A DNA stretch of 64,000 nt from positions 1 through 64,000 of the forward strand of contig NZ_JADPKS010000037.1 in the NCBI RefSeq assembly GCF_023074175.1, in the 5' to 3' direction. The first letter of the stretch is position 1, and every line of letters begins with the position of its first letter. The notes beneath the pieces were generated by a model. The model searched no databases. It was not told the origin of the DNA and saw only the letters and a program-made list of their open reading frames with translations. Both the position numbers and the translations under genes were made by a program. This stretch comes from Bradyrhizobium sp. 139. Its GTDB lineage: Bacteria > Pseudomonadota > Alphaproteobacteria > Rhizobiales > Xanthobacteraceae. Below, one piece after another: positions 57,118 to 64,000 of the stretch.

Positions 57118-58497
57118 CTACCCTTTATTCCCCACGCGATACCCCGCCGCGGGATGTGGCGCGCCGAGCCTTGCCCGGCCCTCGCCGAACAGCTTCTCCC
57201 GCAGCGTCCCTTTCGCATATTCCGGCTTGTACCGACCGCGCCGCGTCAGCTCCGGCACCAGCATGTCGGCGATATCCTCGAAATCGCCCGGCGAGATCGC
57301 GAACGCGACATTCAGCCCGTCGACATCGGTCGCCTCGAACCATTGCTCGATCTTGTCCGCGACCATCTCGGGCGTGCCGACCACCACGGGGCCGGCGCCG
57401 CCGATGCCGACATGCTCGATGACGTCGCGCACGGTCCAGACGCGGTCGGGATCGGCGCGGGTGACGTTGTCCATCGCGCTGCGGCCGGCGTCGTTCTGGA
57501 CGTGACGCACCTGCTGGTCGAGGTCGTAGCCGGAGAAGTCGACGCCGGTCCATCCCGACATCAGCGCCAGCGCGCCTTCGGGGCTGATATGGCGGCGGTA
57601 GTCGGCATACTTTTCCTTCGCCTCGGCCTCCGTTCGCCCGAGGATGATCGTCATCATCGAGAACATCAGGATTTCCGCCGGGTTGCGGCCGAGCGCTGCG
57701 GCTTCCTGGCGGATCGCTGACACGCGAGGGCCGATCACCTTGGCCGACGGTCCCGACATGAACACGCACTCGGCGTGCTTCGCCGCGAACTGCCGCCCGC
57801 GCGGCGAGGTGCCGGCCTGGTACAACACGGGCGTTCGCTGCGGCGACGGCTCGCTGAGGTGGATGGTGTTGTTGATGCGGTAATTCGCGCCTTCATGATT
57901 GACGCGATGAATCTTGGTGGGATCGGTGAAGATGCCGCGCGCCCGGTCCCTCAGCACGGCGTCGTCCTCCCAGCTTCCTTCCCAGAGCTTGTAGACAACC
58001 TCCATATATTCGTCGGCGATGTCGTAGCGATCGTCGTGTCCGGTCTGCTTGTCCTTGCCGGCGCCGCGCGCGGCGCTGTCGAGATAGCCGGTGACGACGT
58101 TCCAGCCGATCCGCCCTTCGGTGAGGTGGTCGAGCGTCGACATCCGCCGCGCGAACGGGTAGGGCGGCTCGAAGGAGAGATTGCTGGTGACGCCGAAGCC
58201 GAGATTCTGCGTCACCGCCGCCATCGCCGAGAGCAGCAGCAGCGGCTCGTTGGATGGCGTCTGTGCTGCGTTGCGCAAGGCCGCGTCAGGGCTGTTGCCA
58301 TAGACGTCATAGACGCCAAGCACGTCGGCCAGGAACAATCCGTCGAAACGGCCGCGCTCCAGCGTCTTGGCCAGATCGATCCAGTAGGGCAGGCGGTTAT
58401 ATTCGGCGGTGCGGTCGCGCGGATGGGTCCACAGGCCGGGTGATTGGTGCGCGACGCAATTCATCGCGAAGGCGTTGAGCCTGATCTGCTTGGCCAT
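57118..58497 (-). CDS. LLM-class FMN-dependent monooxygenase (NtaA/SnaA/DszA type)
   Basis: The 459-residue barrel enzyme has the family marks LETGRFDGLFLADVLG-like sequence near residue 48, GFGVTSNLSFEPPYPFARRM near 104, GWNVVTGYLDSAARG near 140 and QAGTSPRGRQFAAKHAE near 225. These flavin enzymes use FMNH2 supplied by a separate reductase to oxidise nitrilotriacetate, dibenzothiophene or alkyl compounds. The ATG at 58497 is preferred; the frame opens upstream without homology. It is divergent from an M20 peptidase. Confidence 0.92.
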   Translation of the reverse strand: MAKQIRLNAFAMNCVAHQSPGLWTHPRDRTAEYNRLPYWIDLAKTLERGRFDGLFLADVLGVYDVYGNSPDAALRNAAQTPSNEPLLLLSAMAAVTQNLGFGVTSNLSFEPPYPFARRMSTLDHLTEGRIGWNVVTGYLDSAARGAGKDKQTGHDDRYDIADEYMEVVYKLWEGSWEDDAVLRDRARGIFTDPTKIHRVNHEGANYRINNTIHLSEPSPQRTPVLYQAGTSPRGRQFAAKHAECVFMSGPSAKVIGPRVSAIRQEAAALGRNPAEILMFSMMTIILGRTEAEAKEKYADYRRHISPEGALALMSGWTGVDFSGYDLDQQVRHVQNDAGRSAMDNVTRADPDRVWTVRDVIEHVGIGGAGPVVVGTPEMVADKIEQWFEATDVDGLNVAFAISPGDFEDIADMLVPELTRRGRYKPEYAKGTLREKLFGEGRARLGAPHPAAGYRVGNKG

Positions 58498-58737
58498 GCT
58501 GGTCCCTCGGCGCCCTGTACCGGGCGCTCTTCGAATGATAGACGTGCGCCCCAACTTGGCGAAGTTCTTGCATATCGCTTGCGCTTGGCAAGGCCAAAAT
58601 CAGCGGCGCTCCCGCTCTTGGCAAGCCAATCTCAAGAGAGCAAGAACGAAATCCCAAGAACTTCCAAGTCCCCGCCACTTTCGAAGGCCTGTCCGTCTCG
58701 GGTCAGGTCGTTCGTCCAAAACCTCGAAAAACCAGCC

Positions 58738-60123
58738 ATGACCAGAACCGACGCCATCGCCCGCGCCCGTGAGGATTTCAAATCCGGCACGTTTCTCACC
58801 GAGCTCGACCGCCGCGTCGCTTATCGGACCGAAAGCCAGAACCCGTCGCGCGGCGCCGAGCTGCGCGGCTATCTGGAGCAGGAGATGCAGCCGGCCTTTG
58901 CGGCGCTCGACTTTACCAGCCGCATCGTCGAATCCCCGAGCGGCAAGGCGCCGTTCCTGTTCGCCGAGCATCATGAGAGCGCGTCAGCGCCGACCGTGCT
59001 GATCTACGGTCATGGTGACGTCGTCGACGGCATGGAGGGGGAGTGGCGCGATGGCCGCGATCCCTGGCGCACGACGGTTGCTGGCACGCGGCTCTATGGC
59101 CGTGGCACCGCCGACAACAAGGGCCAGCACAGCATCAACATGGCGGCACTCCGCGCGGTGCGCGACGCCCGCGGCGGCAAGCTGGGCTTCAATGCCAAAT
59201 TCATCATCGAGATGGGCGAGGAGATCGGCTCGCCCGATCTCGGCAAGGTCTGCGATCTCAATCGCGACGCGCTGAAGGCCGATTTGTTCATGGCCTCCGA
59301 CGGGCCTCGTCTGTCAGCAGATCGTCCAACACTCTTCCTCGGTTGCCGTGGCGGCATCCGCATTCATCTCGATGTGAATCTGCGCGATGGCGGCCACCAT
59401 TCCGGCAATTGGGGGGGCGTGCTCGCCAATCCCGCGACTATTCTCGTCAACGCGATCTCGACGCTGGTCGACGGCCATGGACGGCTTCAGCTTGACGCCC
59501 TGAAGCCGCCGCGCCTCACCAACCAGATCCGCAGCTACCTCGCCGACGTGCAGGTGGTACCGACCGAGGACGAGCCGGCACTCGCGGAGAACTGGGGCGA
59601 GGAGGGACTGTCGGCGGCCGAGCGGCTCTATGCCTGGAACACGCTCGAAGTGCTGGCGATGTCGTCGGGCAATATCGACAAGCCGGCCAATGCCATTCCC
59701 GGCCATGCCAGTGCCGTGCTGCAATTGCGTTTTGTGGTCGGTACCAAGATCGACGGCCTGATCGAGGCCATCGGCGCGCATCTGGTCCAGAAGGGCTTTC
59801 CGATGGTCGAGGTGCGCGCGGCGCAGAGCTTTGCCGCCTCGCGCACCGATTTCGACAGCCCCTGGATCAAATGGGCCGCGGACTCCGTGAAAGAGACCAC
59901 CGGCAATCCGCCGGCGGTGCTGCCCAATTTCGGCGGCTCGCTGCCCAACGACGTGTTTTCCGAGATCCTGGGCCTGCCGACAATCTGGGTCCCGCACTCC
60001 TATCCCGGCTGCTCCCAGCATGCGCCCAATGAGCACATCCTGCTGCCATTGACCGAAGAAGCCTTGACGGTGATGGCCGGCCTGTTCTGGGATCTCGGGG
60101 AATTGCCCAGCCCATTAACCTGA
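58738..60123 (+). CDS. M20-family metallopeptidase/amidohydrolase
   Basis: The 461-residue zinc hydrolase has H92 and D94 (YGHGDVVDG), bridging D126 (GRGTADNKGQ), catalytic E161 and metal E162 (EMGEEIGSPD), a central dimerisation domain with GHHSGNWGG, and the last metal His in CSQHAPNEH. Substrates of this group include dipeptides and N-acyl amino acids. It lies 98 bases upstream of gltI on the same strand, so an imported peptide or N-acyl amino acid may be its substrate. The ATG at 58738 gives the family length. Confidence 0.9.
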   Translation: MTRTDAIARAREDFKSGTFLTELDRRVAYRTESQNPSRGAELRGYLEQEMQPAFAALDFTSRIVESPSGKAPFLFAEHHESASAPTVLIYGHGDVVDGMEGEWRDGRDPWRTTVAGTRLYGRGTADNKGQHSINMAALRAVRDARGGKLGFNAKFIIEMGEEIGSPDLGKVCDLNRDALKADLFMASDGPRLSADRPTLFLGCRGGIRIHLDVNLRDGGHHSGNWGGVLANPATILVNAISTLVDGHGRLQLDALKPPRLTNQIRSYLADVQVVPTEDEPALAENWGEEGLSAAERLYAWNTLEVLAMSSGNIDKPANAIPGHASAVLQLRFVVGTKIDGLIEAIGAHLVQKGFPMVEVRAAQSFAASRTDFDSPWIKWAADSVKETTGNPPAVLPNFGGSLPNDVFSEILGLPTIWVPHSYPGCSQHAPNEHILLPLTEEALTVMAGLFWDLGELPSPLT

Positions 60124-60221
60124 GCCGTTAACCTGAGCGGCGATCCAGCCGAAAGTCACATTCTAATCCGGGCCGATTTGTGCTTGCATCCGGCCGCATC
60201 ATCCTGAAAGGGGACTAAAAA

Positions 60222-61133
60222 GTGAAACATTTCCGTAGCATCGGGCTCGCGCTCGCCGCCACCTTCGCCGTCAGCCAGGCCGGGGCCCAGGAGCTGACCG
60301 GCACGCTGAAGAACATCAAGGACACCGGCGCCATCACGCTCGGCTTCCGCGACTCCTCGATCCCGTTCTCCTATCTCGATGACAGCCAGAAGCCCATCGG
60401 GTTCGCGATGGACATCTGCTACAAGATCGTCGACGCCGTGAAGAAGGAGCTCAAGCTCGACAAGCTCGAGGTCAAGCTCAATCCGGTGACCTCGGCGACC
60501 CGCATCCCGCTGATGGCGAACGGCACCATCGACCTCGAATGCGGCTCGACCACCAACAATGCCGAGCGGCAGAAGCAGGTCGCCTTCACCAACACCCATT
60601 ACCTGACCGCCAGCCGCTACGTCTTCAAGAAGTCGAGCGGCCTCAAGTCGATCGATGACCTCAAGGGCAAGGCGGTGGTCTCGACTGCCGGCACCACCAA
60701 CATCAAGCAGCTCACCGAGGCCAACGTCGCGCGCAGTCTCGGCGCCAACATCATCCCGGCCAAGGATCACGCTGAATCCTTCCTGATGGTCGAAACCGAC
60801 CGCGCGGTGGCCTTCGTGATGGACGACATCCTGCTGGCGAGCCTCGTCGCCGGCTCGAAGTCGCCGGACGACTACGTCATCTCCAAGGACGCCTTCTCCA
60901 AGCCCGAGCCCTACGGCATCATGCTGCGCAAGGACGACGCGCCGTTCAAGAAGGTGGTGGATGCGGCGACCGCCGCGCTCTACACCTCCGGCGAGGGCGA
61001 AAAGATCTACAACAAGTGGTTCACGCAGAAGATCCCGCCGAAGGGGCTGAACCTCAACACCCCGATCTCGGCCGAGCTGAAGAACGAGTTCGCCAAGCCC
61101 ACGGACTCGCCGAATCCGGACGACTATAAGTAA
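60222..61133 (+). CDS. gltI: Glutamate/aspartate-type ABC substrate-binding protein
   Basis: The 303-residue periplasmic protein has a signal peptide (cleavage near AGAQE) and the SBP_bac_3 domain: TLGFRDSSIPFSYLDD, IDLECGSTTNNAERQK and the hinge segment FMLVETDRAVAF-like sequence. It resembles GltI of the GltIJKL importer. A GTG at 60222 follows AGGGGAC. The order gltI-J-K-L is complete here. The precise amino acid is inferred from family only. Confidence 0.92.
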   Translation: MKHFRSIGLALAATFAVSQAGAQELTGTLKNIKDTGAITLGFRDSSIPFSYLDDSQKPIGFAMDICYKIVDAVKKELKLDKLEVKLNPVTSATRIPLMANGTIDLECGSTTNNAERQKQVAFTNTHYLTASRYVFKKSSGLKSIDDLKGKAVVSTAGTTNIKQLTEANVARSLGANIIPAKDHAESFLMVETDRAVAFVMDDILLASLVAGSKSPDDYVISKDAFSKPEPYGIMLRKDDAPFKKVVDAATAALYTSGEGEKIYNKWFTQKIPPKGLNLNTPISAELKNEFAKPTDSPNPDDYK

Positions 61134-61145
61134 ACTGAGTTGATC

Positions 61146-61171
61146 GCCTCTCCCCGCAAACGGGGAGAGGC
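61146..61171. repeat. Family A hairpin between gltI and gltJ
   Basis: GCCTCTCCCCG and CGGGGAGAGGC pair perfectly over 11 bases around CAAA. Lacking a T-run, it may act as a partial processing or stabilising hairpin 12 bases after the gltI stop, as is common after binding-protein genes. Confidence 0.8.
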
Positions 61172-61260
61172 GGCACATTCCGGCCATTCTGGAGGGAGTG
61201 GCCGGACATTTGCATAGGCACCTGCGATAACCATGATTGGCGCGTTCGCGCGGGGGACAC

Positions 61261-61992
61261 GTGAACTACCACTGGAACTGGGGAATTTTCTTCCAGCCGA
61301 ATCCGATGGGGACCGGCACCTATCTCGACATGCTGCTGACGGGATTGGTGCTGACCCTCAAGACAGGTGCGCTCGCCTGGATCATTGCGCTGATCACCGG
61401 CTCGATCATCGGCGTCATGCGCACGCTGCCATCGAAGGGGGCGTACTGGTTCGGCTTTGCCTATGTCGAATTCTTCCGCAACATGCCGCTGCTCGTGCAA
61501 CTCTTCCTGTGGTTTTTCGTGCTGCCGGAAGTGCTGCCAAGATCCGCCGGATTGTGGCTCAAGCAGCTGCCGAATGCGCCGTTCTGGACGGCCGCGATCG
61601 GCATCGGCTTCTTCATGTCGGCGCGCGTCGCGGTGCAATTGCAGGCCGGCATCGGCTCACTGCCGCGCGGGCAGAAGATGGCGGCGACTGCGCTTGGGCT
61701 CACCACCGTGCAGGCCTATCGCTACGTGCTGCTCCCGATGGCGTTTCGCATCATCCTGCCGCCGCTGACGTCCGAGTTCCTCAACACCATCAAGAACACG
61801 GCCGTGGCCATCACCATCGGACTGCTCGAACTGACCGGACAGGCGCGCTCGATGCAGGAATTCTCGTTCCAGGTGTTCGAGGCCTTCACCGCCGCGACTC
61901 TCCTCTATCTCCTCGTCAACGCCGTCGTCGTGACCGCGATGCGCTTCCTCGAGCGCTACGTCGCGATCCCCGGCTACATCACGGGGAAATAA
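61261..61992 (+). CDS. gltJ: Glutamate/aspartate-type ABC permease
   Basis: The 243-residue His/Glu/Gln-family permease has five or six helices and the EAA-type loop QKMAATALGLTTVQAYRYVL near residue 138. FRNMPLLVQLFLWFFV is the conserved pore-side segment. The GTG at 61261 follows GGGGGAC. It pairs with the second permease four bases downstream. Confidence 0.93.
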   Translation: MNYHWNWGIFFQPNPMGTGTYLDMLLTGLVLTLKTGALAWIIALITGSIIGVMRTLPSKGAYWFGFAYVEFFRNMPLLVQLFLWFFVLPEVLPRSAGLWLKQLPNAPFWTAAIGIGFFMSARVAVQLQAGIGSLPRGQKMAATALGLTTVQAYRYVLLPMAFRIILPPLTSEFLNTIKNTAVAITIGLLELTGQARSMQEFSFQVFEAFTAATLLYLLVNAVVVTAMRFLERYVAIPGYITGK

Positions 61993-61996
61993 CACC

Positions 61997-62689
61997 ATGT
62001 TCAGCAATTTCGATTTCGAGGTCATCCGCCGCGCGCTGCCCTATCTGTTCTACGAGGGCATGACGTTCACGGTGACGCTGACGGCGCTCGCAGCACTCGG
62101 CGGCCTGATCTTCGGCACGGCCATCGCGCTGATGCGGCTATCGGGCTTCAAGATCCTGGGCCGCATCGCCGGTGTCTATGTCGACTTCATGCGCTCGCTG
62201 CCGCTGGTGCTGGTCATCTTCTGGTTCTACTTCCTGGTGCCCTATATCGGGCAGTGGGTGACCGGCGCGTCGCGCCCGATCAGCGTCGGCGCGTTCGCCT
62301 CCTCGCTCATCACCTTCATCATGTTCGAGGCCGCGTACTTCTCCGAGATCATGCGTGCCGGCATCCAGTCGATCTCGCGCGGTCAGCCGGCCGCCGCCAA
62401 CGCGCTCGGCCTGACCTACGCCCAGACCATGCGCTACGTCGTGCTGCCGCAAGCCTTCCGCAACATGCTGCCGGTCCTGATCACGCAGACCATCGTGCTG
62501 TTCCAGGACACCTCGCTGGTCTACGTGCTGTCGATCACGGACTTCCTGGGGGCTGCGAGCAAGGTCGCGCAGCGCGACGGCCGCCTGGTCGAGATGTATC
62601 TGTTCGCTGCAATCGTCTACTTCACCATTTCCTGTGTTGCGTCCTTCGGCGTCCGCCGCCTCCAGGCGCGCATCGCCATCATTCGATAG
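61997..62689 (+). CDS. gltK: Glutamate/aspartate-type ABC permease
   Basis: The 230-residue permease has the conserved VDFMRSLPLVLVIFWFYF segment and the EAA loop GQPAAANALGLTYAQTMRYV near residue 131. It forms the heterodimeric channel with the preceding gene product. It starts four bases after that stop and ends 12 bases before the ATPase gene start. Confidence 0.93.
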   Translation: MFSNFDFEVIRRALPYLFYEGMTFTVTLTALAALGGLIFGTAIALMRLSGFKILGRIAGVYVDFMRSLPLVLVIFWFYFLVPYIGQWVTGASRPISVGAFASSLITFIMFEAAYFSEIMRAGIQSISRGQPAAANALGLTYAQTMRYVVLPQAFRNMLPVLITQTIVLFQDTSLVYVLSITDFLGAASKVAQRDGRLVEMYLFAAIVYFTISCVASFGVRRLQARIAIIR

Positions 62690-62701
62690 AGCGTGTCGAT
62701 C

Positions 62702-63433
62702 ATGATCGAAATCAGCCACGTCAACAAATGGTACAGCCCGACGTTCCAGGTGCTGACCGACTGCACCACCAGCGTCACCAAGGGCGAGGTGGTCGTGGTC
62801 TGCGGGCCCTCGGGCTCGGGCAAGTCGACGCTGATCAAATGCGTCAACGCGTTGGAGCCGTTCCAGAGCGGCGACATCAGTGTCGACGGCACCAAGGTCA
62901 ACGATCCCAAGACCGATCTGCCGAAGCTGCGCTCGCGCGTCGGCATGGTGTTCCAGCATTTCGAGCTGTTTCCGCACCTGAAGATCATCGATAATCTCTG
63001 CCTCGCGCAGCAGAAGGTGCTCGACCGTGCGCGCGACAAGGCGGTGGCGAAAGGCATGCAACTGCTGGAGCGCGTCGGCCTGAAGGAGCAGGCGCAGAAG
63101 TTTCCTGCGCAGCTTTCCGGAGGCCAGCAGCAGCGCGTCGCAATCGCCCGCGCGCTCGCGATGGACCCGATCGTCATGCTGTTCGACGAGCCGACCTCGG
63201 CCCTCGATCCGGAAATGGTGAGCGAGGTGCTCGACGTCATGGTCGACCTCGCCCATGAGGGCATGACCATGATGGTCGTCACCCACGAGATGGGCTTTGC
63301 CCGCAAGGTCGCCAATCGCGTGATCTTCATGGACCGCGGCGAGATCGTCGAGGACGCGCCGAAGGAGGATTTCTTCGGCAAGCCGCGCAGCGACCGCGCG
63401 CAGAAGTTCCTGTCGAAGATTTTGTCGCATTAG
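62702..63433 (+). CDS. gltL: Glutamate/aspartate-type ABC ATPase
   Basis: The 243-residue ATPase carries Walker [13 protein letters not shown] near residue 35, the Q-loop in [12 protein letters not shown], the signature [15 protein letters not shown] and Walker [15 protein letters not shown], then the switch His in VVTHEMGFA. It powers the GltIJK importer. The ATG at 62702 is used; a GTG at 62693 adds three residues. A family B repeat follows. Confidence 0.95.
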   Translation: MIEISHVNKWYSPTFQVLTDCTTSVTKGEVVVVCGPSGSGKSTLIKCVNALEPFQSGDISVDGTKVNDPKTDLPKLRSRVGMVFQHFELFPHLKIIDNLCLAQQKVLDRARDKAVAKGMQLLERVGLKEQAQKFPAQLSGGQQQRVAIARALAMDPIVMLFDEPTSALDPEMVSEVLDVMVDLAHEGMTMMVVTHEMGFARKVANRVIFMDRGEIVEDAPKEDFFGKPRSDRAQKFLSKILSH

Positions 63434-63441
63434 CAACGCCG

Positions 63442-63565
63442 TCATTCCGGGACGCGTCCCTTGGCGCGGGCCCGGAATCGATCGGGCGGCAGTACATGAG
63501 TGAAATGGATTCTCTGATGCGCAATTGCGCATCATGGCTCGTCGCCCTGCGACGCCCCGGAATGA
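63442..63565. repeat. Intergenic palindromic repeat, family B (copy 4)
   Basis: TCATTCCGGGACGCGTCCCT begins and GACGCCCCGGAATGA ends the element, with a central ATGCGCAATTGCGCAT palindrome not present in the other copies. It starts nine bases after the gltL stop. Confidence 0.85.
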
Positions 63566-63640
63566 CGAGGGGTGGGGTTTATCGGGCTCACCAAATCCCG
63601 TATAAGCGCGCCAATCCCCTTTCCCGCCAGGAGACCTGCC

Positions 63641-64000
63641 TTGGACCCGATCGCCTACGTCAACGGCTCATTCGTTCCGCTCTCGGACGCCAAGATTTCG
63701 GTCCTCGATCGCGGCTTCCTGTTCGCCGACGGCATCTACGAGGTCTCTGCCGTGCTCGATGGCAAGCTGGTCGACAACGCCTCGCATCTGGCGCGCTTGG
63801 AGCGCTCGGTCGGTGAGATCAAGCTGAAGCTGCCGGAGATGGTCGAACGCATCGCCGAGCTCCAGAAAGAGTTGATCGCGCGCAACAAGGTCGAGAACGG
63901 CCTCGTCTATCTCCAGGTCACGCGCGGCGCCGACAAGGGCCGCGACTTCGCCTTCCCGAAGGGCGACGTCAAGTCGAGCCTGGTGATGTTCACCTCCGAA
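63641..64000 (+). CDS. D-amino-acid aminotransferase, N-terminal part (runs off window)
   Basis: The first 120 residues are visible. YVNGSFVPLSDAKISVLDRG, then FLFADGIYEVSAVLDGKLVD, are characteristic of fold-type IV PLP aminotransferases, the D-amino-acid/branched-chain group. A TTG at 63641 follows AGGAG at a seven-base spacing, so I take it as the start. The PLP-binding Lys, expected near residue 145, lies beyond the window. D-alanine transaminase is the likeliest assignment, and the nearby amino-acid importer is compatible. Confidence 0.85.
   Translation, partial: MDPIAYVNGSFVPLSDAKISVLDRGFLFADGIYEVSAVLDGKLVDNASHLARLERSVGEIKLKLPEMVERIAELQKELIARNKVENGLVYLQVTRGADKGRDFAFPKGDVKSSLVMFTSE

Overview
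The window is GC-rich alphaproteobacterial chromosome and looks like Bradyrhizobium or a close relative. The evidence is the gene content (gltBD, cpdR, kdsD, a small heat-shock gene behind a ROSE-like leader, an Omp25/31-type porin, many solute-binding proteins), strong G/C preference at third codon positions, and dispersed intergenic palindromes of the type common in that genus. The species is an inference from protein character; no database was consulted.

Layout. 1-10.2 kb: MAPEG protein, hemH, an orphan binding protein, an SPFH/NfeD pair, an HxlR regulator divergent from a carboxymuconolactone-decarboxylase-like gene with two tandem operators between them, kdsD divergent from a large outer-membrane barrel gene, and gltD. 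10.2-19 kb: gltB, a secreted PepSY-like proline/alanine-rich protein, two alpha/beta hydrolases and hsp20 with its leader. 19-31 kb: a membrane-anchored diheme cytochrome whose N-terminal domain resembles heme-thiolate peroxygenases, a cyclase-TolB-TPR protein, LysE and TauE/SafE transporters, a LysR regulator, a Bug-type binding protein with hisN, a probable sRNA, an N-formylglutamate amidohydrolase, cpdR and tRNA-Val(GAC). 31-39 kb: DUF2945/DUF488, an ATC-hydrolase-like protein, and a sugar-type ABC operon (GntR regulator, binding protein, two permeases, AroE-like dehydrogenase, no ATPase) divergent from a sulfatase.

39-42.3 kb is an accessory patch with less biased codon use: a CoiA-like nuclease, a ThuA-like protein bracketed by two copies of a degenerate repeat, a stand-alone LssY_C protein and an aspartate-rich low-complexity frame. 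42.4-50 kb holds an enolase-superfamily enzyme, a branched-chain-type binding protein, an alpha/beta hydrolase without its nucleophilic serine, an AlkB-like protein, a 46-residue membrane protein, and a decaying cluster (frameshifted family 5 binding protein and a broken Rieske ferredoxin). 50-64 kb is mainly catabolic: SDR divergent from aldehyde dehydrogenase, porin, Old Yellow Enzyme homologue, GFA-like protein lacking part of its zinc site, benzoylformate-decarboxylase-like enzyme, LLM monooxygenase, M20 peptidase, a glutamate/aspartate-type ABC importer (gltIJKL) and the start of a D-amino-acid aminotransferase.

Five families of intergenic repeats recur, mostly just after stop codons. 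The observations most worth following are the peroxygenase-cytochrome fusion, the ROSE-like leader with a duplicated anti-SD segment, the sRNA candidate, the ATPase-less transporter with its AroE-like partner, and the nuclease/ThuA patch.
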